Assembly: GCF_016405855.1 (NCBI RefSeq) | Contig: NZ_JAEFCA010000006.1 | Location: 62,001-126,000 of the forward strand | Direction: 5' to 3' | DNA length: 64,000 bases | Origin: Flavobacterium sp. IB48 | Lineage (GTDB): Bacteria; Bacteroidota; Bacteroidia; Flavobacteriales; Flavobacteriaceae | Shown here: in pieces, positions 24,968 to 33,745 of the stretch | Numbering within the stretch: the first letter of the stretch is position 1 | Layout: every line of letters begins with the position of its first letter | Notes under the pieces: generated by a model | What the model saw: the letters and a program-made list of their open reading frames with translations, nothing else | Told to the model about the DNA's origin: nothing | Databases searched by the model: none | Translations under genes and position numbers: made by a program

Positions 24968-27211
24968 TTAAACACTTGCATAAGCATTTGATTTGTCTGA
25001 TGAATTTTCTATTTCTCCCAAAGGTTCCAGCTTACAGGCACAAACTTTAAATTCTGGAATTTTAGAAATCGGATCTAATGTACCAGGCGTTAACTGGTTG
25101 GCCGATTTTTTCCCCGGCCAGTGATACGGAATAAAAACGGTATCTTTCCTGATGGTTTCTACAATATTAGCAGGGAAAATTCCTTCTCCTCTTCGGGTTG
25201 AAACTTTTACTAATTCCCTTTGCTGAATATTATATTTCTGAGCCATTTCAGGATGAATCTCTAGCAAAGGTTCTGGAAATTGATCTACTAGTTTTCCAAT
25301 TCTTCTAGTTTGCGTGCCGCTTAAATATTGAGAAACGACACGGCCAGTTGTTAATGTTATTGGATATTCTTCATCTGTAACCTCACCGGGCAGTTTATAA
25401 GGAGCCGGATTAAAATGCGCTTTTCCGTCTGGTGTGGCAAATTTTTTATCTTCCCATAATCTTGGCGTTCCAGGATGATCTTCTGTCGGACATGGCCAAA
25501 AAACGCCCATATTGTCTTCTACTTTTTTATAGGTGATTCCATTGTAGTCGGCAGTTCCTCCTTTTGATGCAACTCTAAGTTCATTAAAAATAGCTTCACT
25601 GTCAGCGTAGGTAAATCTTTCTTCTTCGCCTAATCTCTTTGCTAATTCTAATAATATTGAAGTGTCTGTTCTCGCATCGCCTGGAGGCGTAACCGCTTGT
25701 CTGATTCTAATTACACGTCCTTCAGCTGAGGTTGTTGTTCCCTCCTCTTCTTCCTGCAATGAACCTGCTAAAACAATATCGGCATGACGGGCAGTTTCAT
25801 TTAAAAAGAAATCTATTGCCACATAAAACTCTAATTTTTCAAGAGCAGAACGCACATAATTATTATTCGGCAACGAAACTAACGGATTAAAGCAAATCGA
25901 AATCAATCCCTTTATTTCACCGCTATGAATGGCTTCTATAATTTCATAAGCTGTAATGCCTTTATGAGGCATATCTTCTTCTTTTATTTTCCAGACATCG
26001 GCAATGTATTTTCGATGTTCCATATTTTCGATATCACGATTTCCAGGCAATTGATCACATTTATGACCGTGCTCTCTTCCGCCTTGACCGTTTCCTTGTC
26101 CGGTAATGGTTCCGTAACCGCAATAGGGTCTCCCAATTCTTCCTGTTGCCAAAACCAAATTGATGCATCCTAATACATTATCAACACCTTTTGAGTGATG
26201 TTCGATTCCTCTTGCGTGCAGTAAAAAGCTTGTTTTTGCTTTTCCCCATAACTCGGCTGCTTCTTTAATTTTTTCTTTAGAAATTCCTGTAATTTCTTCT
26301 GCCCATTCTAACGTATAATCTTTTACAGCATCAATTGTGTCTTGAAATCCTGATGTATAATTATCAATAAAATCATGATCTAACATATCGTGATCTACGA
26401 GATATTTCAGCATTGCTCCGTACAAAGCAGAATCAGTTCCTGGTCGCACATCCAAATGAACATCAGCAGTTCTTGCCAATGGAATAACTCGTGGGTCGAC
26501 CACAATTAATTTAGCACCGCGATCTCGGGCTTTCCAAATCCAATGGGTTAAAGTTGGAAACGTCTCACTAATATTCGCTCCCGCAACAATAATAACTTCA
26601 GCATATTCTAAATCCGAATAATTGTTCGAAGCACGATCTAAACCAAATGCTTTTTTATTTCCAGCACCAGCACTTACCATACAAAGGCGACCGTTATAAT
26701 CTAAATTTCTAGTTTTTAAAGCTACTCGGGCAAACTTTCCGACCAAATAACTTTTTTCATTGGTCAACGAAACTCCTGAAAGCATAGAAAAAGCATGTTT
26801 ACCGTATTTCTCCTGAATTCTTTTGATTTCAGAAACGGTTTTATCCATTGCTTCATCCCAAGTAGTTTGTTCAAAACCTTTGCCCTCTACTCTTTTTATC
26901 GGATGCAATAAACGATCTGGATGATTGTTCTGCATATAACGTTGCACTCCTTTTGGACACAAACGACCTTCGTTGAACGGAAATTCCATCCAAGGTTCAA
27001 AACCAACCACTTTATTGTCTTTTACAGATAATTGAATTCCGCATTGCATGCCGCAGAAACAGCAATGTGTTTTGACCATTTTATCTGGTTCATCACGTCC
27101 TGCATACCCTTCTTTTGGTGTATAATTCAGATGTGGACCAAATGCTTCAATTATTTTTTCAGTTGATACAGGTAGTTTTGCCATGCTTTTTTTGTTATTT
27201 TTTGGTTTCAT
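24968..27211 (-). CDS. Molybdopterin oxidoreductase, nitrate reductase catalytic subunit (NasA/NarB-like)
   Basis: 747 residues. A [4Fe-4S] site is formed by C50, C53, C57 and C85 (HCCFCGMQC ... GRLCPKG). The probable molybdenum ligand is C177 in NGRLCMVSAG, as in assimilatory and periplasmic nitrate reductases. The C-terminal cofactor-binding domain starts near residue 615 (PITLTTGRVVSQYLSGTQTR). No Tat signal is present, so it should be cytoplasmic, reducing nitrate to nitrite. Context with a NarK transporter fits nitrate; formate dehydrogenase relatives share the fold but would usually have Sec or Cys with other surroundings. A second Met at position 10 (27184) is an equally plausible start because the upstream bases belong to a TTTCATGTTTCA repeat. 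Confidence 0.9.
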   Translation of the reverse strand: MKPKNNKKSMAKLPVSTEKIIEAFGPHLNYTPKEGYAGRDEPDKMVKTHCCFCGMQCGIQLSVKDNKVVGFEPWMEFPFNEGRLCPKGVQRYMQNNHPDRLLHPIKRVEGKGFEQTTWDEAMDKTVSEIKRIQEKYGKHAFSMLSGVSLTNEKSYLVGKFARVALKTRNLDYNGRLCMVSAGAGNKKAFGLDRASNNYSDLEYAEVIIVAGANISETFPTLTHWIWKARDRGAKLIVVDPRVIPLARTADVHLDVRPGTDSALYGAMLKYLVDHDMLDHDFIDNYTSGFQDTIDAVKDYTLEWAEEITGISKEKIKEAAELWGKAKTSFLLHARGIEHHSKGVDNVLGCINLVLATGRIGRPYCGYGTITGQGNGQGGREHGHKCDQLPGNRDIENMEHRKYIADVWKIKEEDMPHKGITAYEIIEAIHSGEIKGLISICFNPLVSLPNNNYVRSALEKLEFYVAIDFFLNETARHADIVLAGSLQEEEEGTTTSAEGRVIRIRQAVTPPGDARTDTSILLELAKRLGEEERFTYADSEAIFNELRVASKGGTADYNGITYKKVEDNMGVFWPCPTEDHPGTPRLWEDKKFATPDGKAHFNPAPYKLPGEVTDEEYPITLTTGRVVSQYLSGTQTRRIGKLVDQFPEPLLEIHPEMAQKYNIQQRELVKVSTRRGEGIFPANIVETIRKDTVFIPYHWPGKKSANQLTPGTLDPISKIPEFKVCACKLEPLGEIENSSDKSNAYASV

Positions 27212-27268
27212 GTTTCATGTTTCACGTTCTGCAACGAAACTTGAAACCTTAAACTTGAAACTATAATT

Positions 27269-28318
27269 TTATCCAAATAAATTTCCGCCTTCGATTCTTG
27301 CTTTTAAATGCGCTTTCGCCAAACGATCTCGTTTTCCTTCGGGACTTAAATCCAAGTGTGAATTTCCTTCATCATCACTAAAGTCAAAACCTAATTGTTT
27401 AGTTACAATTTTTAAATCATCGATATGAAGCTGGGTTGTAAAAGGTTTTCCTGTTTCTTTACAAATTGCCATTCCTTTTTTCATTCCTTCTTTTTTGTAA
27501 ATGTGCGCACCAATCTGCGCAGGGCGCTGAATGATATGGAAAAACTTTCCAAATGGAATCCATATTAAAAACATAATAACTGTTACAGCATGAACTACTG
27601 CGAGAAAGTCATAAGCAAATCCTTTCATAAATTGATAAGAATAAGTCAGACACAAACCCGTAACAGAAATGGCAATTAATAAAAGAAGTGGCAGTAAATC
27701 GCCTTCAAAAGTCTGTGTGGCAATTAATCCCGGATTGGTTAAACGTCTCCTTAAATAATAAAGAGAACCGAAAATAACCAAATAAGAAGACCAGTTTAAG
27801 GCATGGAAAGTCAAAAATGCCATGATCGAATCCAATCTGAAATCCATTACTTTAAAACCAAAAAAATGAGCTTCGTAAACTGAAATAGAATTTGGTGCCA
27901 AAGTAAAATGAATCCATCCAAATGTCAACGGAAAAGTAATTGCAAAAGCAGAAAAACAGCCAATTGCAATACAGAAATGAGCTAACCATCTGTATTTCCC
28001 TCTTGGATAAATGAATTTCTGAAAAGCGATATTTTGAACTGATTCTTTTCCTAAAAACCACAAATGCGAAAATACTTTTCCCGTAAATAGAAAATGAATT
28101 CCGCGCTTGAAATACATCCAAGTTGGCGGTCGTTGCAGCCAAACCGTGTAGCGATACACAACTCCGAAAAATGCAAACAGAGTTCCGAACAGATAGGTAA
28201 CTAAGGCCGCATCAAAATTTTGAAGTTTTCTTGACCCATAGAAAACCAATACGACCATAAAAACCGACGCTGCCGTTGCAATTAATAAAGCTTTGGTATT
28301 AAATGTTTTTTCTTTCAT
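27269..28318 (-). CDS. Membrane redox subunit, NarI-like cytochrome b
   Basis: 349 residues, about 6-7 hydrophobic segments between ~10 and 270, then a charged cytoplasmic-type tail. Histidines inside or at the edge of membrane segments (WLAHFCIAIG, FHALNWSSY, AVVHAVTVIMF, FFHIIQRP) are suitable heme b ligands, as in NarI/DsrM-type quinol-oxidising subunits. It would take electrons from menaquinol and hand them to the iron-sulfur proteins. It starts 6 bp after narK and is followed by the catalytic subunit, so coordination is clear. Which histidines hold heme cannot be fixed by eye. Confidence 0.8.
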   Translation of the reverse strand: MKEKTFNTKALLIATAASVFMVVLVFYGSRKLQNFDAALVTYLFGTLFAFFGVVYRYTVWLQRPPTWMYFKRGIHFLFTGKVFSHLWFLGKESVQNIAFQKFIYPRGKYRWLAHFCIAIGCFSAFAITFPLTFGWIHFTLAPNSISVYEAHFFGFKVMDFRLDSIMAFLTFHALNWSSYLVIFGSLYYLRRRLTNPGLIATQTFEGDLLPLLLLIAISVTGLCLTYSYQFMKGFAYDFLAVVHAVTVIMFLIWIPFGKFFHIIQRPAQIGAHIYKKEGMKKGMAICKETGKPFTTQLHIDDLKIVTKQLGFDFSDDEGNSHLDLSPEGKRDRLAKAHLKARIEGGNLFG

Positions 28319-28324
28319 GACAGA

Positions 28325-29794
28325 TTATTTTCGATCAATATCTTTAGCCATTTCAGGCAATCTTTCTTTTGTCATTTTTACAATTACACGGTGCATCCAA
28401 ATCAGACAGGTTAATGATAATGCCAGAATAAAAAGCCAAGAGCTCGTCCAAAATCCGGTAAATGATAATAAATACCCGAAAATAATTGGTCCGAAGAATC
28501 CGCCTAAACCGCCTAAGAGTCCGACCATTCCGCCAATTACACCTACTTCATTGGGGAAATAATCTGGTATATGTTTGTAAACAGCTGCAGAACCAATTCC
28601 CCACGAAATTCCTATGAGAATAACCAAAACTAAATACACCCACATATTGGCTTCAAAATGAATTTGAGTAATTCCTTCTGCCAATAAATCTTTTTTCTGA
28701 ATTTTTTGATTTTCTGCTACCACAACTTCCTGCCATGTTTTTTTGGATGGAAAAAACTTAGAATGCGGCTGACTTTCATCTTTCTGACTTATAGCATATT
28801 CTTTACCATCGACCACTATTTTATCTGGCGAAACCGCTGTAACAGTTCCTGCTTTACTCGCTAAAAGACCGCTTCCTGAAGTCGTTATATCCATTTTTGG
28901 AAACAATAATAAAAAGCTTAATATGACCGAAGAACTCAAAACCCAGTACATTACTTTTCTGGCTCCGAATTTATCCGACAAAAAACCTCCAAAAGCACGT
29001 ACAACACCCGCAGGTAAACTAAAACAAGAAGTAAAGATTCCGCCTAAAACTAAAGTTGTGTGATAGACATTCATAAAATTTGGCAGAAGCCATTGCGAGA
29101 AAGTAACAAACGATCCAAACACCAAGAAATAATAAGTCCCGAAGCGCCAAACACGTACTCTCTTTAAGGGTTGCAATAATTGTTTTACCGTTTTAGATTG
29201 TGCTTCGCTTTTTTTATTTTTAGCGAAAATCAGAAACACAATTCCCATCAATAACAAGGCAGAACCATAAAGTACAGGAAGCCATTTCCATCCATTTTCG
29301 GGATCGTTTTCTGAAAATGTACTCAAAAGTGAAGGTGCTAAAAATGGCGTAATTGAAGCACCGGCTGTTCCCATTCCGAAAATTCCTAAGGCTCTTCCCT
29401 GCCATTCTTTAGGATACCATACAGAGGTTGAAGCTACACCAACAGCAAAACTGGTTCCTACCATTCCGAATAAAAAACTTAAAATGGCAAAGACAGTAAA
29501 AGAAGTCGCAAATGGTAAAAGAAATAACGGAATTGAAGCCAGAATCAATAAAGCAGAATGTACAATCTTGCCACCAAACTTATCGGTTAAAATTCCCATT
29601 GGCAATCTCATAATTGATCCCGTAAGAACAGGAATTCCTAAAAGCCATCCTATTTGTACGACGCTCCAATTAAAAATTTCTTTATCAACTAAAAAAGTAA
29701 CCAATACTCCATTGAGTGTCCAGCATGCAAAACAGATTGCAAATGCCAAAGTATTTAAAAAAAGGATGCGGTGGGCTTGGGAAAGATCTGCCAT
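28325..29794 (-). CDS. narK: NarK-type nitrate/nitrite transporter with a periplasmic insertion
   Basis: 489 residues, 12-helix MFS. The nitrate/nitrite porter signatures are present: a Gly-rich stretch in helix 5 (FGMVGTSFAVGVAS) and VIGGMVGLLGGLGGFFGP in helix 11, plus substrate-binding Arg candidates in GSIMRLPMG and PAGVVRAFGG. It imports nitrate and/or exchanges nitrite. Unusual: residues ~300-383, between helices 9 and 10 and therefore on the periplasmic side, form an inserted domain with a beta-rich start (GTVTAVSPDKIVVDGKEYAI). First gene of the minus-strand operon running to 21928. Confidence 0.92.
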   Translation of the reverse strand: MADLSQAHRILFLNTLAFAICFACWTLNGVLVTFLVDKEIFNWSVVQIGWLLGIPVLTGSIMRLPMGILTDKFGGKIVHSALLILASIPLFLLPFATSFTVFAILSFLFGMVGTSFAVGVASTSVWYPKEWQGRALGIFGMGTAGASITPFLAPSLLSTFSENDPENGWKWLPVLYGSALLLMGIVFLIFAKNKKSEAQSKTVKQLLQPLKRVRVWRFGTYYFLVFGSFVTFSQWLLPNFMNVYHTTLVLGGIFTSCFSLPAGVVRAFGGFLSDKFGARKVMYWVLSSSVILSFLLLFPKMDITTSGSGLLASKAGTVTAVSPDKIVVDGKEYAISQKDESQPHSKFFPSKKTWQEVVVAENQKIQKKDLLAEGITQIHFEANMWVYLVLVILIGISWGIGSAAVYKHIPDYFPNEVGVIGGMVGLLGGLGGFFGPIIFGYLLSFTGFWTSSWLFILALSLTCLIWMHRVIVKMTKERLPEMAKDIDRK

Positions 29795-30118
29795 AGAATA
29801 AAGTATTAAATTATGTTTTTGGAAATCTATTACTGAAATATGGGAATCATGAAAACTGCTTTTTCAGAAAACACCTGAAAAGCAATACTTTACTAAAGTT
29901 AAAAAAAATATTCAAAGCAAGACACTTACAATCAAACATTTAGCGTTATTATAATCTTATTTAAATTCATTCTTATAGTTAAGTCTATTTTTTACTACTT
30001 ATCAGCTGAAAACTCTGTTTTTCAATTTGTTAAATAAAATATAATTTTTCAAACTTAGATTAAACCTGTTTTATTCAAAAAAGTCTAATTTCTTATAAAC
30101 AATTAAAAAACTTAAAAC
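29795..30118. other. 324-bp divergent intergenic region
   Basis: Separates narK (-) from the first Spy-like gene (+). It holds a bulged hairpin at 29857-29884 (TGCTTTTTCAG/CTGAAAAGCA) in the narK leader and, near 30081-30100, the box AAGTCTAATT shared with the next gene. No -7 consensus for narK and no Fnr-type palindrome could be recognised. Confidence 0.6.
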
Positions 30119-30535
30119 ATGAAAAAATTAATTATCGCTGCTATGTTATTTGTTGGAATAGCAAGTTTTGCACAAGAAAAGAAAGAAAGATTAACACCTG
30201 AACAGCGCAATGAAAAACAATTGCAAAAATTAACAACAGAACTAAATCTGGATGCCAGTCAACAAGCTCAAGTAAAACAACTTTTAGCAGACAGAAGCGC
30301 AAAAGCTGAAAAACTAAGAGATGCGCGTCAAGAACAAAAAGAAAGTGGCACTAAACCCACTGCTGCAGAAAGAGAAGCTTTTAAAAAAGAAATGATGGCT
30401 GAGAGAGACGCAAACGATGCTAAAATGAAATCGATTTTAAATGCTGACCAATACACAAAATGGAAAACCATTCAGGAAGAAAACAAAGACAAAGCAAGAG
30501 AAAAAATGAAAGAATATAAAAAGGATAAAAACTAA
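30119..30535 (+). CDS. Periplasmic Spy/CpxP-like protein, one module
   Basis: 138 residues with a signal peptide (MKKLIIAAMLFVGIASFAQ). The mature part is all-helical and highly charged, with RLTPEQRNEKQLQKLTTELN and, ~75 residues later, MKSILNADQYTKWKTIQEE. This LTPEQ...L..DQY..W layout is that of Spy/CpxP-type (LTXXQ) periplasmic chaperones and of related Bacteroidota stress proteins. Assignment to that fold is by pattern. Its closest relative is the next gene, which contains two copies of the same module. It has its own terminator; the upstream box AAGTCTAATT is shared with that gene. Confidence 0.8.
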   Translation: MKKLIIAAMLFVGIASFAQEKKERLTPEQRNEKQLQKLTTELNLDASQQAQVKQLLADRSAKAEKLRDARQEQKESGTKPTAAEREAFKKEMMAERDANDAKMKSILNADQYTKWKTIQEENKDKAREKMKEYKKDKN

Positions 30536-30536
30536 A

Positions 30537-30566
30537 TAAAAGAGGCTTAATTGCCTCTTTTTTATT
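30537..30566 (+). terminator. Terminator after the first Spy-like gene
   Basis: Stem AAGAGGC/GCCTCTT with loop TTAATT, followed by TTTTATTT. Confidence 0.87.
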
Positions 30567-30652
30567 TCTCAATATTCTTTAAACTTTCCTTAATAGTTTC
30601 TGTTAAATAAAAGATAAACCTCAAAATGCCATTAAACTTAATAATTCTGATG

Positions 30653-30672
30653 AAGTCTAATTGCTATAAACC
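30653..30672 (+). promoter_or_regulatory. Shared upstream box of the Spy-like gene pair
   Basis: AAGTCTAATT at 30653-30662, followed by gCTATAAAC, repeats the box at 30081-30100 (AAGTCTAATT then tcTTATAAAC). In both cases it lies about 30 bp before the ATG, consistent with a common promoter or regulator site. Confidence 0.4.
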
Positions 30673-30690
30673 TTTTTTAAAAAACGAATT

Positions 30691-31422
30691 ATGAAAAAAT
30701 TATTTATTGCAGCTTTATTATTTGTTGGAATAGTAAGTTTTGCACAAGACATCAATCAGAAGCCGACACGCGATCAACGAGAAAAATTAACTCCAGAACA
30801 GCGTAACGAAAAATATTTGCAAAAATTGACTTCTGATTTAAATTTAGATAATAAACAGCAAGAGCAGGTAAAACAGCTTATCGCAGAAAGAAGTGCTAAA
30901 GCCGAAAAGTTTAAACAATCTCGAAAAGACACTAAAACACCTCCTACAGCTGAAGAAAAAGCAGCTTTCAAAAAACAAATGGATGCAGACAAAGCAGCTA
31001 ATGATGCTAAAATGAAATCGATTTTAAATGCGGATCAGTACACAAAATGGACAGCTCTAAAAAAAGAGCATAAAGGTCATCATAGAGGAAAAGATCATAA
31101 ATCGCCACAAGAACGCGATCAAGCTCATTTGCAAAAGCTGACAACTGATTTGAACTTAAATGCGGATCAGCAAAAACAAGTCGGTGAACTTTTATCCGAT
31201 AGAAGCACAAAAATGGAAATGCTTAAAAAAAGCAGAAAAGATTCTGGTGTTGAGCCAACTGAAGCTGACAAGAAAGCTATGAAAAAACAGATGGAAACAG
31301 ATCATAAAGCTTATGATGCCAAAATGAAATCTATTCTGACAGCTGACCAATATAAAAAATGGACTGCAATTCAGAAAGAGCATAAAGATAAAATGAAAGA
31401 ATATAGAAAAGACAAAAAATAA
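30691..31422 (+). CDS. Periplasmic Spy/CpxP-like protein, duplicated module
   Basis: 243 residues with a signal peptide (MKKLFIAALLFVGIVSFAQ) nearly the same as in the gene before. Two copies of the helical module follow: residues ~30-128 (LTPEQRNEKYLQKLTSDLN ... MKSILNADQYTKWTALKKE) and ~140-235 (SPQERDQAHLQKLTTDLN ... MKSILTADQYKKWTAIQKE), joined by a His/Lys-rich linker (KGHHRGKDHK) that might bind metal. It therefore looks like a gene duplication plus an internal one. Periplasmic chaperone or stress role is inferred from the fold pattern. The terminator behind it also serves hemL. Confidence 0.8.
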   Translation: MKKLFIAALLFVGIVSFAQDINQKPTRDQREKLTPEQRNEKYLQKLTSDLNLDNKQQEQVKQLIAERSAKAEKFKQSRKDTKTPPTAEEKAAFKKQMDADKAANDAKMKSILNADQYTKWTALKKEHKGHHRGKDHKSPQERDQAHLQKLTTDLNLNADQQKQVGELLSDRSTKMEMLKKSRKDSGVEPTEADKKAMKKQMETDHKAYDAKMKSILTADQYKKWTAIQKEHKDKMKEYRKDKK

Positions 31423-31439
31423 TCTTGGTTCTAAAAAAG

Positions 31440-31466
31440 AAAAGGAGGCTTAAAGCCTCCTTTTTT
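31440..31466. terminator. Bidirectional terminator
   Basis: Stem AAAGGAGGCT/AGCCTCCTTT (31441-31462) with flanking A- and T-runs, between the converging Spy-like gene and hemL. Confidence 0.9.
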
Positions 31467-31467
31467 A

Positions 31468-32754
31468 TTAAAATGATTTTGATACTTTATCAATCGCATT
31501 GATTGTAAAATCTAAATCTTCATAAGTCAATGCATCTGTAATAAACCACGTTTCGTATGCAGATGGCGCAATGTAAACACCTTCTCTCAATAATCCGTGG
31601 AAGAATTTTTTGAATGTTTCGTTATCTCCTTTTGCTGCAGTTTGGAAATCTGTAACTGGATTTGCATCAAAATGAACCGAAATCATAGAACCTACTCTAT
31701 TAATCGTAAATACAACATTGTTAGCTTTTAAAACTCTGTCGATTCCAGCTTCTAAATAAGCTGTTTTTTCTTCTAATCGTGTAAAAATTTCTCTATCTGA
31801 ATCAAGAGCTTTTAACATTGCTAATCCCGCTGCCATAGCTAAAGGATTTCCAGACAATGTTCCTGCTTGGTAAACTGGTCCAAGAGGCGCTAAATAATTC
31901 ATAATTTCTTCACGTGCAGCAAAAGCTCCAACTGGCAATCCTCCACCGATAACTTTTCCGAAAGTTACAATATCAGCATCAATTCCATATAATTCCTGAA
32001 CTCCTCCACGAGCCAAACGGAAACCAGTCATTACCTCATCAAAAATCAATAAGATTCCGTTTGCTGTACATAAGTCTCTTAAACCTTGCAAGAAACCTTT
32101 TGCTGGCGGAATACATCCCATATTTCCAGCAACTGCTTCAATAATAATTGCTGCAATTTCTCCTTTATTTGCTTCAACCAATGTTTTTACATTTTCTAAA
32201 TCATTGTATTTGGCCAATAAAGTATCTTTTGCTGTTCCTTCTGTAACACCTGGACTATTTGGAGATCCAAAAGTTACGGCTCCACTTCCCGCTTGAATCA
32301 AAAATGAATCTGAATGTCCGTGGTAGCAACCTGCAAATTTGATGATTTTATCTCTTTTTGTAAATCCGCGAGCTAGACGAATTGCGCTCATACAAGCTTC
32401 TGTACCCGAATTTACAAAACGTATTTTATCAATATTTGGAACCATAGAAACTGCCAAAGCTGCAATTTCTGTTTCCAATTCTGTTGGCATTCCGAATGAA
32501 GTTCCTAGTTTTGCTTTTTCAATAACAGCATCAACAACTGGCTGATAAGCATGACCTAAAACCATTGGTCCCCAAGAGTTGATGTAATCTATTAATTTGT
32601 TTCCGTCTTCATCATATAAATATGCGCCTTTAGCACTTTTTACAAAAATCGGAGTTCCGCCAACTGCTTTAAACGCTCTTACTGGTGAATTTACTCCTCC
32701 CGGAATTACTTTTTCTGCTTCAGCAAAAAGCTGACTACTTCTTTTATATAACAT
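31468..32754 (-). CDS. hemL: Glutamate-1-semialdehyde 2,1-aminomutase
   Basis: 428 residues, standard length. HemL converts glutamate-1-semialdehyde to 5-aminolevulinate, the tetrapyrrole precursor, with PLP. The PLP lysine is K267 in VTFGKVIGGGLPVGAF; other family blocks are FVNSGTEACMSAIRLARG and YHGHSDSFL. The C-terminal part GPVYQAGTLSGNPLAMAAG is also diagnostic. The gene stands alone, without other hem genes nearby. Upstream lies a TTTTAGATTTTAGA-type low-complexity stretch (32755-32780) with no clear promoter. Confidence 0.97.
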   Translation of the reverse strand: MLYKRSSQLFAEAEKVIPGGVNSPVRAFKAVGGTPIFVKSAKGAYLYDEDGNKLIDYINSWGPMVLGHAYQPVVDAVIEKAKLGTSFGMPTELETEIAALAVSMVPNIDKIRFVNSGTEACMSAIRLARGFTKRDKIIKFAGCYHGHSDSFLIQAGSGAVTFGSPNSPGVTEGTAKDTLLAKYNDLENVKTLVEANKGEIAAIIIEAVAGNMGCIPPAKGFLQGLRDLCTANGILLIFDEVMTGFRLARGGVQELYGIDADIVTFGKVIGGGLPVGAFAAREEIMNYLAPLGPVYQAGTLSGNPLAMAAGLAMLKALDSDREIFTRLEEKTAYLEAGIDRVLKANNVVFTINRVGSMISVHFDANPVTDFQTAAKGDNETFKKFFHGLLREGVYIAPSAYETWFITDALTYEDLDFTINAIDKVSKSF

Positions 32755-32845
32755 TTTTTATTTTAGATTTTAGAATTCAGATTTTAGATTGTAAACTGAA
32801 AACTTATTTTGGATTTTAAAATTAAATCAAAACGCGACTGAAAAC

Positions 32846-33745
32846 TTACTTAACCTTCAACCTCTGCCCGATCGAAATCGCATTATCGGTTAGATTATTC
32901 TTCTTTTTTAAATCTTCAACTAACAAATTGAATTTCTTCGAAATAGAATATAGCGTATCTCCTTTTTGAACTTCATATAAATTCGGATCGTATTGATTCA
33001 TATTGATCTTTGGATCAGAAGCTACATCATAAGATGATTTTTTTGGTGGAGCCGAAGTATTAATCGGAATATAGTTTCTTCCTGTAACCTGACAATCATA
33101 TTGATGCAGATTGTAACGTTCAATATAACTGATTAACTTATCTGGATATTTTGGATCTGTTGCATAACCTGCTGCTCTCAACCCTTTTGCCCAAGATTTA
33201 TAATCGTCTTTTTCGTAAGTGAATAAGGTAGCATATCGTTTTTTTCCAACCAAAAATAAAGCGTGATCTCTATATGATTCTGATGCTTGAGGATATTTTC
33301 TAAAACATTCCTGAGCCGAGTCATCGTCGTGGCGAACACTTTCTCCCAACCAATCATTATGGCACTTTATTCCAAAATGATTATTAGCATCTACAGCTAA
33401 ATCTCCTCTACCTGCACCAGATTCTAAAATTCCCTGCGCCAAAATAATACTCGCAGGAATTCCATAAGTTTTCATGTTTCCCATTGCAATATCTTTGTAC
33501 TGCAAGACATAGTTATTAATTAAATCACTGGTAACAACTGTTTTAGATGTAGATTGAATAACCTCAGTTGTATTATTTGTAGAAGGGTAATTTTTACCGA
33601 TTGGTTTAACAGGAGTACTTCTTTTTGTCGCCGCCGTTCGAGATTGAACTGCTGCCGCTTTTTTAGTCGTCGCGATGGCAGGCTTACTAGAAGAGCAGCT
33701 TGCTAAAGCTAATATTATGAGAAGTAATACAATTTTTTTAATCAT
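32846..33745 (-). CDS. Lipoprotein N-acetylglucosaminidase (GH73) with LysM
   Basis: 299 residues. A lipoprotein signal ends at Cys17 (LALASCSSS), then a Thr/Lys-rich linker. The GH73/FlgJ-type domain spans ~75-215, with the general acid E108 in ILAQGILESGAGRG and the conserved NNHFGIKC block. A single LysM domain is at the C-terminus (~256-299, YEVQKGDTLYSISKKFN), binding peptidoglycan sugar chains. It would cut cell-wall glycan from the outer-membrane side during growth or division. The start overlaps the 3' end of the upstream PLP-enzyme gene by 8 bp, which indicates cotranscription. Confidence 0.92.
   Translation of the reverse strand: MIKKIVLLLIILALASCSSSKPAIATTKKAAAVQSRTAATKRSTPVKPIGKNYPSTNNTTEVIQSTSKTVVTSDLINNYVLQYKDIAMGNMKTYGIPASIILAQGILESGAGRGDLAVDANNHFGIKCHNDWLGESVRHDDDSAQECFRKYPQASESYRDHALFLVGKKRYATLFTYEKDDYKSWAKGLRAAGYATDPKYPDKLISYIERYNLHQYDCQVTGRNYIPINTSAPPKKSSYDVASDPKINMNQYDPNLYEVQKGDTLYSISKKFNLLVEDLKKKNNLTDNAISIGQRLKVK

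Noticed and set aside
30774..31383. Minus-strand frames opposite the duplicated Spy-like gene
   Set aside because: Low-complexity shadows of the Lys/Gln-rich plus-strand gene.
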